Shown here one piece after another: positions 8,938 to 18,354 of a DNA stretch of 64,000 nt. Under the pieces are notes generated by a model that was not told the origin of the DNA, searched no databases, and was given only the letters and a program-made list of their open reading frames with translations. The translations under genes were made by a program, and so were the position numbers. Within the stretch, counting starts at the first letter, position 1; each line of letters starts with the position of its first letter. Source of the DNA: RH-AL1 sp050013235 (lineage in GTDB: Bacteria > Pseudomonadota > Alphaproteobacteria > Rhizobiales > Beijerinckiaceae); assembly GCA_050013235.1 (NCBI GenBank), contig JBEKFQ010000012.1, positions 7,902 to 71,901 of the forward strand, in the 5' to 3' direction.

Positions 8938-9892
8938 ATGAAACGCCGCGCTCTCATGACTTATGCCGGGGCTCTTGCCGCGGCCGCCGTTTTTCCGCGG
9001 ATTGTCCGGGCCGCAACTCTCCCCACGGAAATCCGGATCGGCTATCAAAAGAGCGGTGTCCTCGCCATTGCGAAACAGCAAAGGCTGATCGAAAGCCGTT
9101 ACGCCCCCAAGAATATCGCCGTGCGCTGGGTCGAATTTCCCTATGGTCCGCCGTTGATGGAGGCCTTGGGCGCCGGGCGTTTGGATTACGGTTATACCGG
9201 CAATGCCCCGCCGATTTTCGCCCAGGCGGCGAAGGCCTCGTTTCTCTATGTCGCGGCTTTTCCCGCCCATGGCGGCAACGTGGGGCTTGTCGTGCGGGCG
9301 GATTCGCCCATCAAGCTTGGCGGACCTCAAGGGCAAGACGGTGGGTGTCGCGCGGGGATCGAGCGGTCATGATCTCCTAGTCGCCGCCGTCGAGAGTGCC
9401 AATTTAAATTATAGCGAGATCAACCCGGTCTATCTTGCCCCGGCCGATGGCGCTTCGGCTTTTTCGCGCGGCGCTATCGATGCCTGGTCGATCTGGGATC
9501 CGTTCCTGGCCATTGCCGAATCCGCGCAGCCGGTGCGCCGTTTGCAAGTCGCCGATCGGGCCGCTTTTCAAAACGCCTTCTTTCTCGCCAACCGCGATTT
9601 TACCCAAAAATACCCCGATGTCGTGGCGGCCATCAACGACGATGTGGCGAAAGCGGCGGCCTATGCGCGGGATCATCTCGACGAGGCCGCGGTGCTCTTC
9701 GCGAAGGACACCGGCGTCAATCTCGACGTCGAAAAGACGGTGGTCGCGCGCACCGGCTTTCTGGTGACGCCCATCACCGGAGAGATCGTCGCGCAGCAAC
9801 AAGGCGTCGCCGACCGGTTCGCCCGGATCAATCTCATCCCGGCGTCCGTCACGGTGGCCGATCTCGTTTGGAGATGGACGCCTGCGGGATGA
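8938..9892 (+). pseudogene. Frameshifted ABC transporter substrate-binding protein (aliphatic sulfonate/nitrate/taurine type)
   Basis: This encodes a periplasmic binding protein of the SsuA/TauA/NrtA family split over two frames. The first part begins at ATG 8938 (GGGGAGG upstream) with a Tat-like signal (MKRRALMTYAGALAAAAVFP). It then reads RIGYQKSGVLAIAK and MEALGAGRLDYGYTGNAPP, both typical of SsuA. At about 9316 the reading must shift to the next frame to continue as LADLKGKTVGVARGSSGHD and the normal C-terminal lobe, ending at 9892. The two parts together would be about 317 residues, a normal family length. The event is +1 or -2 in TCAAGCTTGG. No permease or ATPase gene adjoins. A sequencing error is the alternative to a real mutation. 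Confidence 0.8.
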
Positions 9893-10019
9893 AACGCGGG
9901 CCGCCGGGCGGTTAACGAAGCGTGAATCCAACCTCTTCATTTTAAAGCGAATGCGGAACGTTTTCCTCACGGGCAGCAGGTAAAGTCACTCCGCGGCGAT
10001 CTTGCCGTGGGGCTGGCGC

Positions 10020-11810
10020 ATGGTGTTTCCCTCATCCCTGAGCAATCCGGTTGGGCTTCTGCTGTTGGCGGCGGCGGGTCTGGCCTTGGCCGGTGCCGGC
10101 TTCATGCTGCGGGCCGTCATGGACCGTCCGGCAAAGCGCGCGTTCCAGGCCGAAAGCGAACGCCTTCACGATGAAATTTGGGAGCTGCGCGAGGCCGCCG
10201 CCGCGCGCACCCGCGCCGAGGCCGCCAATGAAGCGAAATCGCGATTTCTCGCCAATGTCAGCCATGAGATCCGCACGCCGCTGAACGGGATTCTCGGCAT
10301 GGCGGAGCTTTTGGCGTCCACGCGGCTGGAGGCGGAGCAGGCCGCCTATGTCGCGGCCATCCGCAGCTCCGGCAGCGCGCTCGCCTCCTTGATCGACGAA
10401 ATTCTCGATTTCGCCAAGATCGAGGCCGGGCATTTGGAACTCGCCTGCGAGCCTTTCGATCTCGTCGCCTTGGTCGAGGGCGTGGCCGAGCTTCTGGCCC
10501 CGCGCGCGCAGGACAAGAGCCTGGAAATCGCCAGCACCTTGGCGGCGGGCGTGCCGCGTCTTGTGATGGGCGATCCCGTGCGTTTGCGCCAAATCCTCCT
10601 CAATCTCGCGGGCAATGCGGTCAAATTCACGGGGGAAGGCGGCGTCGGCCTGCACGTGTGCCCGGTTCGCGATGACGTTTTGCGCTTCGACATCATGGAT
10701 ACCGGCCCCGGCGTGCCGGAGGAGCGGCGCGAGGCCATTTTCGAGGAATTCGAACAGGCTGGCCGTTCCATCGAGGACTTGCAGGGCGGGACGGGGCTCG
10801 GCCTTCCGATTTCCCGCAGGCTCGCGGAGCGGATGGGCGGCACGCTGGAACTCGTCCCCCACAAGGTTGCGCGTCTGGTGCTGCCGTGGGATCGAGGCGC
10901 CCTGTTCACGCTCGAATTGTCCTTGCCCGCCGCCCCCGGCGCGGTCGAGCCTTTACCGGCCCCCTCGCTGCGGGGCAAGCGCGCCCTGATTGCCGCCGCC
11001 TCCCCCTTCGAGGCTCCGTTTCTTGGCGAACGGCTGAAGGAGTCGGGCGCCGAGGTGGCGCTGGCGGGCGACGAGGCCGAGGCCCTGGCCTGGCTTGGCC
11101 AGAAAATCCCTTTCGATATCGTCTTGGTCGATTGCGCTCTGGGCGAGGCCGTGACCCGCGCCATCGGCGAGGCCGCGCGGACGGCGGGCGCCAGCCAGCG
11201 CTTGCTTCTCTTCTCCCCCTTCGAACGCCGGGCCTTTGGCCAAACCCATGCCACGGGCTTTGACGGATGGCTGGTGAAACCCGTTCGCCGCCAGTCGCTG
11301 TTCAACCGGCTCGATCCTTTCGCGCCCCCGCCGCCGCAGAATTTCGTGCCGGGCGGCGCGGACTCGGGCCTCCCGGCCGATCTCCTCCCGCCGGCCAGCG
11401 GGCTCAACGTCCTTCTCGCCGAGGACAATAGTATCAACGCCTTGCTCGCCACCCGCCACCTTCAGCGGCTTGGCGCTTGCGTGACCCATGCGCCCGACGG
11501 TCTCAGCGCCTTGGCGCTGGCGGAAGCCGCCATGGATTTGGCCGCGCCCTACGACACGATCGTGCTCGATATCCGCATGCCGGGTCTCGACGGGATCGAA
11601 CTCGCCCGCCGCATCCGCCGGGCCGAACAGGCGCGCCAGACAGCCCCTGCCCGGTTGATCGCTTTGACCGCCGATACCCAAGACAAGGAGCGCCGCGCCG
11701 CGGCCCTGGCGGGGATCGACGAATTTCTGAGCAAGCCGGTGAGTTTCGCGCAGCTCGAACAGGTCATGGCGGGCGCCTTGGACTCTCGCCCGATTGCCGC
11801 GTCTGCCTAA
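10020..11810 (+). CDS. Membrane-anchored hybrid sensor histidine kinase with two receiver domains
   Basis: A protein of about 596 residues. A single N-terminal transmembrane helix (about residues 10-33) is followed by a coiled coil, then HisKA with the phospho-accepting histidine in NVSHEIRTPLNG (H82). The HATPase domain follows (N box LNLAGNAVKF, G1 DTGPGVP, G2 GGTGLGLPISRRL). A first receiver-like domain keeps only a DCALG aspartate and KPV, and a canonical second receiver has AEDN, LDIRMPGLDG and LSKPV. There is no recognisable sensory domain, so the input is probably a membrane partner. I prefer ATG 10020 over the in-frame TTG at 10002. Nearest in layout to hybrid kinases such as PleC/CckA-like proteins, but not assignable to one. 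Confidence 0.85.
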   Translation: MVFPSSLSNPVGLLLLAAAGLALAGAGFMLRAVMDRPAKRAFQAESERLHDEIWELREAAAARTRAEAANEAKSRFLANVSHEIRTPLNGILGMAELLASTRLEAEQAAYVAAIRSSGSALASLIDEILDFAKIEAGHLELACEPFDLVALVEGVAELLAPRAQDKSLEIASTLAAGVPRLVMGDPVRLRQILLNLAGNAVKFTGEGGVGLHVCPVRDDVLRFDIMDTGPGVPEERREAIFEEFEQAGRSIEDLQGGTGLGLPISRRLAERMGGTLELVPHKVARLVLPWDRGALFTLELSLPAAPGAVEPLPAPSLRGKRALIAAASPFEAPFLGERLKESGAEVALAGDEAEALAWLGQKIPFDIVLVDCALGEAVTRAIGEAARTAGASQRLLLFSPFERRAFGQTHATGFDGWLVKPVRRQSLFNRLDPFAPPPPQNFVPGGADSGLPADLLPPASGLNVLLAEDNSINALLATRHLQRLGACVTHAPDGLSALALAEAAMDLAAPYDTIVLDIRMPGLDGIELARRIRRAEQARQTAPARLIALTADTQDKERRAAALAGIDEFLSKPVSFAQLEQVMAGALDSRPIAASA

Positions 11811-11900
11811 TCCGCTTTAATTAGCGCTTGCAACGGACCGGTGATTCGCGCGTTAGCTCTTCGAGAGATAATAGCGCGTTCCCATAAGGACTTTCCGTCA

Positions 11901-12857
11901 ATGCCCTCGAAGCTCGATCAATTGAAAACCATGACGGTGGTGGTTGCCGATACCGGCGACATGGACACGATCCGCGCCTTCGAGCCTATCGACGCCACCA
12001 CCAATCCCTCGCTCATCCTGAAAGCCGCGGGGATGCCGGCCTATGCCCGGTTTTTGGACGAGGCGATCGAATGGGCGCGCAGCCATCATCACGTCTCGAG
12101 CGAAATCGTCGACCGGCTCGCCGTCAGTTTCGGGGTGGAACTCGCCACGATCGTGCCCGGCCGCGTCTCGACCGAGGTCGATGCCGATCTCTCTTTCGAT
12201 ACCGAGGGGACCGTCGCCAAGGCGCGCGCGATTATCGCGGATTATGCCAACCGGGGGATCGATCAATCCCGCGTCCTCATCAAGATCGCGGGCACCTGGG
12301 AAGGGATCCGCGCCGTCGAAATCCTGCAAAAGGAGGGGATCGACTGCAATGTCACGCTGATCTTCTGCCTGGCCCAGGCGATCGCCGCGGCGGACGCCGG
12401 CGCCTTTCTCATCTCGCCCTTCGTCGGCCGCATCATGGATTGGCACAAGGACAAGGAGGGCAAGACTTTTTCGCCTGAGACCGATCCCGGCGTGCTCTCC
12501 GTGCGTCAAATCTATGCCTATTACAAAGCCTACGGCATCAAGACGACCGTCATGGGCGCGTCGTTCCGCAATATTGGCGAGATCGAAGCCTTGGCCGGCT
12601 GCGACCAATTGACCATTTCGCCGGCGCTGTTGAAGGAACTCGCGGAGACCCAAGGCAGCCTTCCGCGCAAACTCGATCCCGAAAAAGCCGCCGCGCTTGC
12701 CCCGGCCAAAATCGAGATGAACGAAAAAACCTTCCGCCTCATGCTCAACATGGACGCGATGGCGACCGAAAAGCTCGCCGACGGAATCCGGCAGTTTTCC
12801 CGCGATCTCCAGTCGCTGCGCGAATTGGTGTCGAACCGGCTGCAAGAGGCGGCTTGA
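11901..12857 (+). CDS. tal: Transaldolase
   Basis: A 318-residue TalB-type transaldolase that transfers a dihydroxyacetone unit between sedoheptulose-7-phosphate and glyceraldehyde-3-phosphate in the non-oxidative pentose phosphate pathway. DATTNPSLILKAA (the aspartate signature) lies near residues 32-44, and the Schiff-base lysine is in VLIKIAGTWEGI. ATG 11901 is preceded by AAGGA at 11886-11890 and gives the usual N-terminus (MPSKLDQLKTMTVVVADTGD); an upstream in-frame start would add 20 unrelated residues. The gene stands alone. Confidence 0.96.
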   Translation: MPSKLDQLKTMTVVVADTGDMDTIRAFEPIDATTNPSLILKAAGMPAYARFLDEAIEWARSHHHVSSEIVDRLAVSFGVELATIVPGRVSTEVDADLSFDTEGTVAKARAIIADYANRGIDQSRVLIKIAGTWEGIRAVEILQKEGIDCNVTLIFCLAQAIAAADAGAFLISPFVGRIMDWHKDKEGKTFSPETDPGVLSVRQIYAYYKAYGIKTTVMGASFRNIGEIEALAGCDQLTISPALLKELAETQGSLPRKLDPEKAAALAPAKIEMNEKTFRLMLNMDAMATEKLADGIRQFSRDLQSLRELVSNRLQEAA

Positions 12858-12901
12858 GGGGGGCTAAGCGGTGTCCCTGAGATGAAAGGCCGCGATCTCC
12901 T

Positions 12902-13012
12902 CCTCTCCCCCTTGTGGGGAGAGGCTGGGAGTGGGGGTCCGTGCCGTGCTTTATTCGTCGAAGCAGATGGGGAGAACCCCCATCCCTAACCCTTCCCCAC
13001 AAGGGGGAAGGG
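12902..13012. repeat. Long imperfect inverted repeat between tal and glpK
   Basis: Two arms of about 37 bp (12902-12938 and 12976-13012) are inverted copies of each other, each also containing a small C-rich/G-rich hairpin (CTCCCC...GGGGAG). It lies in the gap between the convergent tal and glpK genes, where it could act as a bidirectional terminator. Palindromes of the type CCTCTCCCCCTTGTGGGGAG are common dispersed elements in Proteobacteria. Confidence 0.75.
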
Positions 13013-13069
13013 AATGACGCTCCGGTGTATTCCATAAAAGTTCCGGATTTGCGTGATGAAGCAAACACC

Positions 13070-14581
13070 CTACCCCTCCACCCCATCCTCCTTCCAATCA
13101 AACGCCCGCCGCACGGCCTTGTCCCAGGACTTGAGCAGCGCCTGGCGGGCGTCGTCCGCCATATCGGGCTGCCAGCGGATTCCGACCCGCCAGTTCGCCT
13201 TGATCTCGTCCGTGTCGCGCCAATAGCCCATGGCGAGGCCCGCGGCATAGGCGGCTCCTAATGCCGTCGTCTCCGTCATCTCCGGCCGCAGCACCGGCAG
13301 ATCGAGAATGCCGGCCTGGAATTGCATCAGAAAATCGTTTTGGGACATACCGCCATCGCAGCGCAGCTCGGTGATCGCAATGCCGGAATCCTTCGCCATG
13401 GCCTGCAGGACGTCGCGGGTCTGATAGGCGGTGGATTCGAGCGCCGCGCGGGCGATATGGCCTTTGTTGGCGAAGCGCGTGAGCCCCGCGATGATGCCGC
13501 GCGCGCTCTCGTTCCAATGCGGTGCGTAAAGTCCGGAAAAGGCGGGCACGAAATAAACGTCGCCATTGTCGTTCACGCTTCGCGCGAGCGCCTCGATCTC
13601 CGCGCTCTCCCGGATCAGCCCGAGATTATCACGCAGCCATTGCACCAGCGCACCCGTAATGGCGATGGAGCCTTCCAGGGCATAGACGGGTTTTTGGCCG
13701 CCGCGTTGATAGGCCAGCGTCGTGATCAGCCCGGCTTTCGAGGCGACCGGCGTTTCGCCCGTGTTCATCAGCACGAAGCACCCCGTGCCGTAAGTGTTCT
13801 TGGCGTCGCCGGGTTGAAAGCAAGCCTGACCGAATAATGCCGCCTGCTGATCGCCGAGAATGCCGGCGATGGGCACGCCTCCGAAGGGATCGCGGATCTC
13901 GCCGTGGATCGCGCTCGACGGGCGGATCTCGGGCAGAACCTCGCGCGGAATATCGAAGGCCCGCAGCATGCTCTCGTCCCAATCCAGGGTCTCGATATTC
14001 ATCAGTTGCGTCCGGCTCGCATTGGTGACGTCGGTGACGTGCCGGCCGCCCTCCTTGCCGCCCGTCAAATTCCAAAACAGCCAGCTGTCGATGGTGCCGA
14101 ACAGAATGTCCCCGGACGCCGCTCGGGCCCGCGCGCCCGCCACATTGTCGAGCAGCCAGGTGAGTTTCAGCCCGGAGAAATAGCTGGCGAGCGGCAGGCC
14201 GGTGATGGCGCGAAACCGGTCCCCGCCGCCATCCCGCGCGAAAGCCGCCGCGAGCGGACCGGTCCGCGTATCTTGCCACACCAGCGCATTGTGCAAGGGC
14301 ATGCCGGTATGCCGGTCCCAGATCAACGTGGTTTCGCGCTGGTTGGCGATGCCAATCGTCGCGAGATCGCGCGGCGCCAGCCCGGCATTCGCGAGAGCTT
14401 CCTGCATCACCAGCCGCGTATTTCGCCAGATCTCGTTGGCATCATGCTCGACATGGCCGGGCGCCGGAAAGATCTGCCGGTGATCGCGCTGGGCCATCGC
14501 TTTGATGTGGCCCCGCTTGTCGAAAATAATGAAGCGGGTGGACGTCGTGCCCTGGTCGATCGCGCCGGCGTAACCGCCCAT
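13070..14581 (-). CDS. glpK: Glycerol kinase
   Basis: A 503-residue FGGY-family kinase that phosphorylates glycerol to sn-glycerol-3-phosphate. The N-terminal phosphate-binding loop AIDQGTTSTRFIIF is intact. The substrate region is QRETTLIWDRHTGMPLHNALVWQDTRT, and the FGGY signatures YFVPAFSGLYAPHWNESARG and GGMSQNDFLMQFQAGILDLP are present. The start ATG 14581 lies 26 bp after the glpD stop, so glpD-glpK form one minus-strand operon. No glpF transporter or glpR regulator is in the window. Confidence 0.96.
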   Translation of the reverse strand: MGGYAGAIDQGTTSTRFIIFDKRGHIKAMAQRDHRQIFPAPGHVEHDANEIWRNTRLVMQEALANAGLAPRDLATIGIANQRETTLIWDRHTGMPLHNALVWQDTRTGPLAAAFARDGGGDRFRAITGLPLASYFSGLKLTWLLDNVAGARARAASGDILFGTIDSWLFWNLTGGKEGGRHVTDVTNASRTQLMNIETLDWDESMLRAFDIPREVLPEIRPSSAIHGEIRDPFGGVPIAGILGDQQAALFGQACFQPGDAKNTYGTGCFVLMNTGETPVASKAGLITTLAYQRGGQKPVYALEGSIAITGALVQWLRDNLGLIRESAEIEALARSVNDNGDVYFVPAFSGLYAPHWNESARGIIAGLTRFANKGHIARAALESTAYQTRDVLQAMAKDSGIAITELRCDGGMSQNDFLMQFQAGILDLPVLRPEMTETTALGAAYAAGLAMGYWRDTDEIKANWRVGIRWQPDMADDARQALLKSWDKAVRRAFDWKEDGVEG

Positions 14582-14607
14582 GGGTCTTCTCCCAAACTTT
14601 TATGAGT

Positions 14608-16125
14608 TCATGCTACCAGATTGCGCCTTTCGAGATAGAGGCTCAACCGGTTCGCTTGTTCCGTCGTGAGGCGCAGGCCGAGCTTCGAGCGGCGCCACAA
14701 AATATCTTGGGCCGTGCGCGCCCATTCGTGTTCGATGAGATAATCGGCCTCGGCTTTCGTCAAGCCGGCCCCGAAATTCTCGCCGAGATCGCCGAGGGAT
14801 TTCGCCGCTCCCACGATCGTTTCCGCGCAAGTGCCGTAATCGCGCACGAGCCGTCTCGCCAGCCGCTCGGGGAGAAAGGCATGGCGATGGCGAAAAGCCG
14901 CGAAATAGCTCTCGAAATTCGCGCCGGGCATGTCGCCGCCGGGCAGCACCGTTTGCGCCGTCCAGGCGGGCGCGAGACGCGGCAGATAGGGCGCGAGTTT
15001 TTCCAGCGCATGTTCGGCCAGGCGCCGGTATGTCGTGATCTTTCCGCCAAAGACGGAAAGCACGGGAAGCGCGCCATCGTGGTCCGCGACATCGAGCACA
15101 TAGTCGCGCGTGACGGCCGAGGCATTGGCGGCGGCATCGTCGAACAGCGGCCGTACCCCGGAATAGCTCCAGACGACATCGGCCGGTGAGACCGGCGTCT
15201 TGAAGAAACGGTTGACGCTCTCGCAGAGATAGGCGGTTTCGTCCGGCGAAATGTGAACCGGACCCGGCGCGCCGTCATAGGCCACGTCGGTCGTGCCGAT
15301 CAGAGTGTAATCGGTCTCGTAGGGGATCGCGAAGACGATTCTCTTGTCGGGATTTTGCAGGATATAGGCGTGCTCGCCGTCGAAGAGCCTCTTGGTGACG
15401 ATGTGGCTGCCTTTGATGAGCCGGACGGCGGCTCGCGAATTCTGTCCCAAGGTCCGGCCAAGCGTCTCGCCGACCCACGGGCCCGCCGCATTGACCACGA
15501 AGGCCGCGCGGACGGTTTCGCTCCGGCCTGTCGCTTCGTCCCGGATCGCCGCCGACCAGGCGCCGCCGTCGCGGTGCGCCGATTGGACCAGGGTCCGGGT
15601 TCTGATAGTGGCGCCGCGCGCCCGCGCATCCATGGCATTCAGGACGACAAGCCGGCTGTCCTCGACCCAGCAGTCGGAATAGACGAAGCCCTTGGTCAGC
15701 CGGTCCTGCAACGGCGCGCCGAGGGGCGACCCCTTGAACCGCACGCTTTGCGATCCCGGCAAGGTCTGGAGCCGCGCGAGATGATCGTAGAGAAAAAGGC
15801 CCGCGCGCAGCATCCAGGCCGGGCGCAGCCCCTTGTCGTAGGGCAGCACGAACCGCAGCGGCCAAATGATGTGCGGCGCCATGCGGAGCAAACGCTCCCG
15901 CTCGGCCAAGGCCTCGTGGACCAGGCGAAATTCGTAATATTCGAGATAGCGGAGGCCGCCGTGGATCAGTTTGGTGGAGGCCGACGAGGTGAATTCCGCC
16001 AAGTCGCCTTTCTCGCAAAGGAGAACGCGAAGACCGCGCCCCGCCGCGTCGCGCGCAATCCCCACCCCATTGATCCCGCCGCCAATGACGAGAATGTCGT
16101 AGGTGGAGCTGTCCATGACACCCAT
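14608..16125 (-). CDS. glpD: Aerobic glycerol-3-phosphate dehydrogenase
   Basis: A 505-residue FAD-dependent, membrane-associated dehydrogenase that oxidises glycerol-3-phosphate to dihydroxyacetone phosphate and feeds electrons to quinone. The N-terminal FAD motif is DILVIGGGINGVGIARDAAGRG. The second signature GGLRYLEYYEFRLVHEAL and the C-terminal domain (DYGTCAETIV, EWARTAQDILWRRSKLGL) are normal, and length fits the family. The second ATG at 16116 is an alternative start. It precedes glpK in the operon, and the ClC channel gene is 66 bp upstream on the same strand. Confidence 0.95.
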   Translation of the reverse strand: MGVMDSSTYDILVIGGGINGVGIARDAAGRGLRVLLCEKGDLAEFTSSASTKLIHGGLRYLEYYEFRLVHEALAERERLLRMAPHIIWPLRFVLPYDKGLRPAWMLRAGLFLYDHLARLQTLPGSQSVRFKGSPLGAPLQDRLTKGFVYSDCWVEDSRLVVLNAMDARARGATIRTRTLVQSAHRDGGAWSAAIRDEATGRSETVRAAFVVNAAGPWVGETLGRTLGQNSRAAVRLIKGSHIVTKRLFDGEHAYILQNPDKRIVFAIPYETDYTLIGTTDVAYDGAPGPVHISPDETAYLCESVNRFFKTPVSPADVVWSYSGVRPLFDDAAANASAVTRDYVLDVADHDGALPVLSVFGGKITTYRRLAEHALEKLAPYLPRLAPAWTAQTVLPGGDMPGANFESYFAAFRHRHAFLPERLARRLVRDYGTCAETIVGAAKSLGDLGENFGAGLTKAEADYLIEHEWARTAQDILWRRSKLGLRLTTEQANRLSLYLERRNLVA

Positions 16126-16191
16126 CTCGCGTGTTTCCCAGCGGCAAGCGTAAGCCTATGTAGTTCGCAAATCCCTTAACGGAGCGCCCCC

Positions 16192-18018
16192 TCACCCCTC
16201 CCCGATCCAGCTCTCGCCCGACAGATCCTGGCGGGCCTTGTCGAGTTCTTCGGTGTAGCGGCGCAGCAGCGTGGCCTCGTCGAGAAAGCCCACCACGGTC
16301 TTGGCGGCATCGCCCGATGTCACGGCCAGAGCCTCGCTTTCGCTGGCCTCGAAGAGGCGCGCGGCCTCGCGGATGTTCATGCCGGGCGTCAGGGTGGTCT
16401 CTTTATCGCGCAGCAGCACCTGCAGCGGCTGCGCGCCTTGTCCGGTCTCGGTGGCGGCGCTATGGGCCTCCGCGATGGAGACCATGCCGACATAGCCCCC
16501 ATCCGGGCCTGTCGCCACGACCCAATAGCCCGAACTCAGGGGGTGCGCGCCGGTAAAATCGGCGATGGTCATGGCGGCGGGAACGGTTTCGACTTGGGCG
16601 CGCATCAACCGCTGGACCGTCAGGCCCCTGATCCAGCCGACATCCTGGCCGCTTTTGATCGATTCCCCGCGCAGATGCAGGCGCCAGGTCGCGAAGGAAT
16701 AGCCAAAGCTCCGGCGCACGATGAAGGAAACCAGCGTCGCGGCGGCGAGAATGAGAATGCTGAACTGGAAATCCCCGGTCGTTTCCAGCGCTAGGAAACT
16801 CATGGTTAAGGGCCCGCCGATGACAGCGGCCGAAAGCGCGGCCATGCCGGTAATGGCGCAAGTGGTATCGTCCAGCGGGAGGCTTGGAGCAAACATCAGG
16901 ATCAGGCCGAAGAAGATTTTTCCGGTGAGCGCGCCGAGGTAAAGCGAGGCGAAGAACAGGCCGCCGCGAAAGCCGCTGCCGATGGAAAGAGCCGAGGCCA
17001 GCGTTTTAAGGCAAAGGGCCGTGGCCAGCACGGCGAGGGGCGGGGGCACGCCATGGAGCAATTCCGTCAGCGCGCCGTGCCCGGCGGACAGGACGTGGGG
17101 CGTCAAGAGAGCCATGGCGCCGAGCGCCAATCCGCCCATCGCGGGCTGGAGAAAAGCGGGCAAGCGGCTGCGCTTGAAGAGATCCTCGACCACGGTCACG
17201 AGACGCATGATGGCGATGCCGAGGGCCGCGCAAATCAGCGCGAGAACCAACACGGCCGCGATGACGCCGCCTTGCAGGGTCACGCTCGAGGCGATTTGGC
17301 CGATAAAGCTTTCACCCATGCCAAATTGCTGGGCGACCAGCCGCCCCGCGATCGCGGCCGCGATCACCGGGGCCAGCCCAAACGGCGTATAGCTGCCGAT
17401 GATCAACTCGAACGCATAGAAGGCGCCCGTCAGCGGGGCGCCAAAGGCGGCGGAGATCGCGCCCGCCGCTCCCGCGCCGACAAGCGTGCGCATATCCGCC
17501 CGGCGCAGCTTGAAAGCGGCTCCGAGGCGCGAGGCAAAGCCGGAGCCGAGCTGCGTATAGGCCGCCTCCAACCCCACCGATGCGCCGGACCCGTTCGATA
17601 AAAGCGTCTGTGCTGCAATCAAGAGGCTATCGGCGAGCGACATGCGGCCGCCGTGCAGCGCATTGGCCTCGATGGGATCGACGGGGCGCCGGGGCCGCCA
17701 ACGCAGGAGGAGCCGGCTCGTCAACCCAAGCGTCAGCCCGCCAGCCAGGGGGATCAAAGCTTGCCAGGGCGAGTGAAGCGCGCTCAAGGCGCTGAGCGCG
17801 CCATCCACGCCGAGACCATAAAACCAAATATGGAGAAGCCGTGCCCCGTTCGAGAGCAAGATAGCACCGGCCCCGGCCCCGGCGCCCGCCAGGATGGAGA
17901 GCAGGATGAGACCCGCCTCGCCCTGCCGGATCAGCGCCCGCAGCCGGACGAGGACAAGACGCCAATTGCCAGGCTTCGCGAGCGACGCCGATGCCTGGGA
18001 GAGACTCACGGGACGCAC
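16192..18018 (-). CDS. ClC-family chloride channel/antiporter with CBS-like C-terminus
   Basis: A 608-residue polytopic protein. The ClC filter motif GREGP appears here as GLEAA in GASVGLEAAYTQLGSG, which keeps the gating glutamate but replaces its neighbours. The second motif GxFxP is GGLFFAS (in SGFRGGLFFASLYLGALTG). After about eleven membrane segments, a soluble tail from about residue 440 has two weak CBS repeats (LMRAQVETVPAAMTIADF and LTPGMNIREAARLFEASES). The start is GTG 18018; a GTG three codons later is possible. Function is anion transport or Cl-/H+ exchange by family, but the altered filter makes the ion uncertain. Confidence 0.85.
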   Translation of the reverse strand: MRPVSLSQASASLAKPGNWRLVLVRLRALIRQGEAGLILLSILAGAGAGAGAILLSNGARLLHIWFYGLGVDGALSALSALHSPWQALIPLAGGLTLGLTSRLLLRWRPRRPVDPIEANALHGGRMSLADSLLIAAQTLLSNGSGASVGLEAAYTQLGSGFASRLGAAFKLRRADMRTLVGAGAAGAISAAFGAPLTGAFYAFELIIGSYTPFGLAPVIAAAIAGRLVAQQFGMGESFIGQIASSVTLQGGVIAAVLVLALICAALGIAIMRLVTVVEDLFKRSRLPAFLQPAMGGLALGAMALLTPHVLSAGHGALTELLHGVPPPLAVLATALCLKTLASALSIGSGFRGGLFFASLYLGALTGKIFFGLILMFAPSLPLDDTTCAITGMAALSAAVIGGPLTMSFLALETTGDFQFSILILAAATLVSFIVRRSFGYSFATWRLHLRGESIKSGQDVGWIRGLTVQRLMRAQVETVPAAMTIADFTGAHPLSSGYWVVATGPDGGYVGMVSIAEAHSAATETGQGAQPLQVLLRDKETTLTPGMNIREAARLFEASESEALAVTSGDAAKTVVGFLDEATLLRRYTEELDKARQDLSGESWIGEG

Positions 18019-18232
18019 CGCATGTTGGCGCCAGACCGTCCTGTAAAGTCGTGCACGTTTCCCTCGCCGGCTGGCGGGGCAAGCCCCCGCGAAGCTGAGA
18101 TAGAAAATTGTTCTATAAAATCAAAGCCGCGTTTAAGGTCTAACCGCGCCCTCTGTATAATGCGTCGTGAAATTTTGGCACGGATTTTTCTTTGTCCGCG
18201 CAAGGTTCTTTCGCCTTTGGTCTGGTCGCGAC

Positions 18233-18283
18233 CGTCTTGCGAAGACTGCCGTCTTGTGAAGGCTGGCGTCTTGCCAAGAATGC
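18233..18283 (+). repeat. Three tandem 17-bp repeats upstream of the CoA-transferase operon
   Basis: Three head-to-tail units, CGTCTTGCGAAGACTGC, CGTCTTGTGAAGGCTGG and CGTCTTGCCAAGAATGC, start at 18233, 18250 and 18267. Each contains the near-palindrome GTCTT-NNN-AAGAC, perfect in the first. They lie in the 336-bp gap between the divergent ClC gene and scoA, about 70 bp before the scoA start, and look like iterated regulator binding sites. The remainder of the gap shows no gene. Confidence 0.55.
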
Positions 18284-18354
18284 TGCACCGCCGTACCAGA
18301 GGGGAAAGGCGCGTCCCCTGGATTGGACGGAGCTCGAAACCTGGATCAGGTGCG

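Noticed and set aside
18165..18200. Possible sigma-54 promoter (TGGCAC) upstream of scoA
   Set aside because: TGGCAC is present, but the -12 element reads TTTC instead of TTGC and there is no enhancer-binding regulator nearby.
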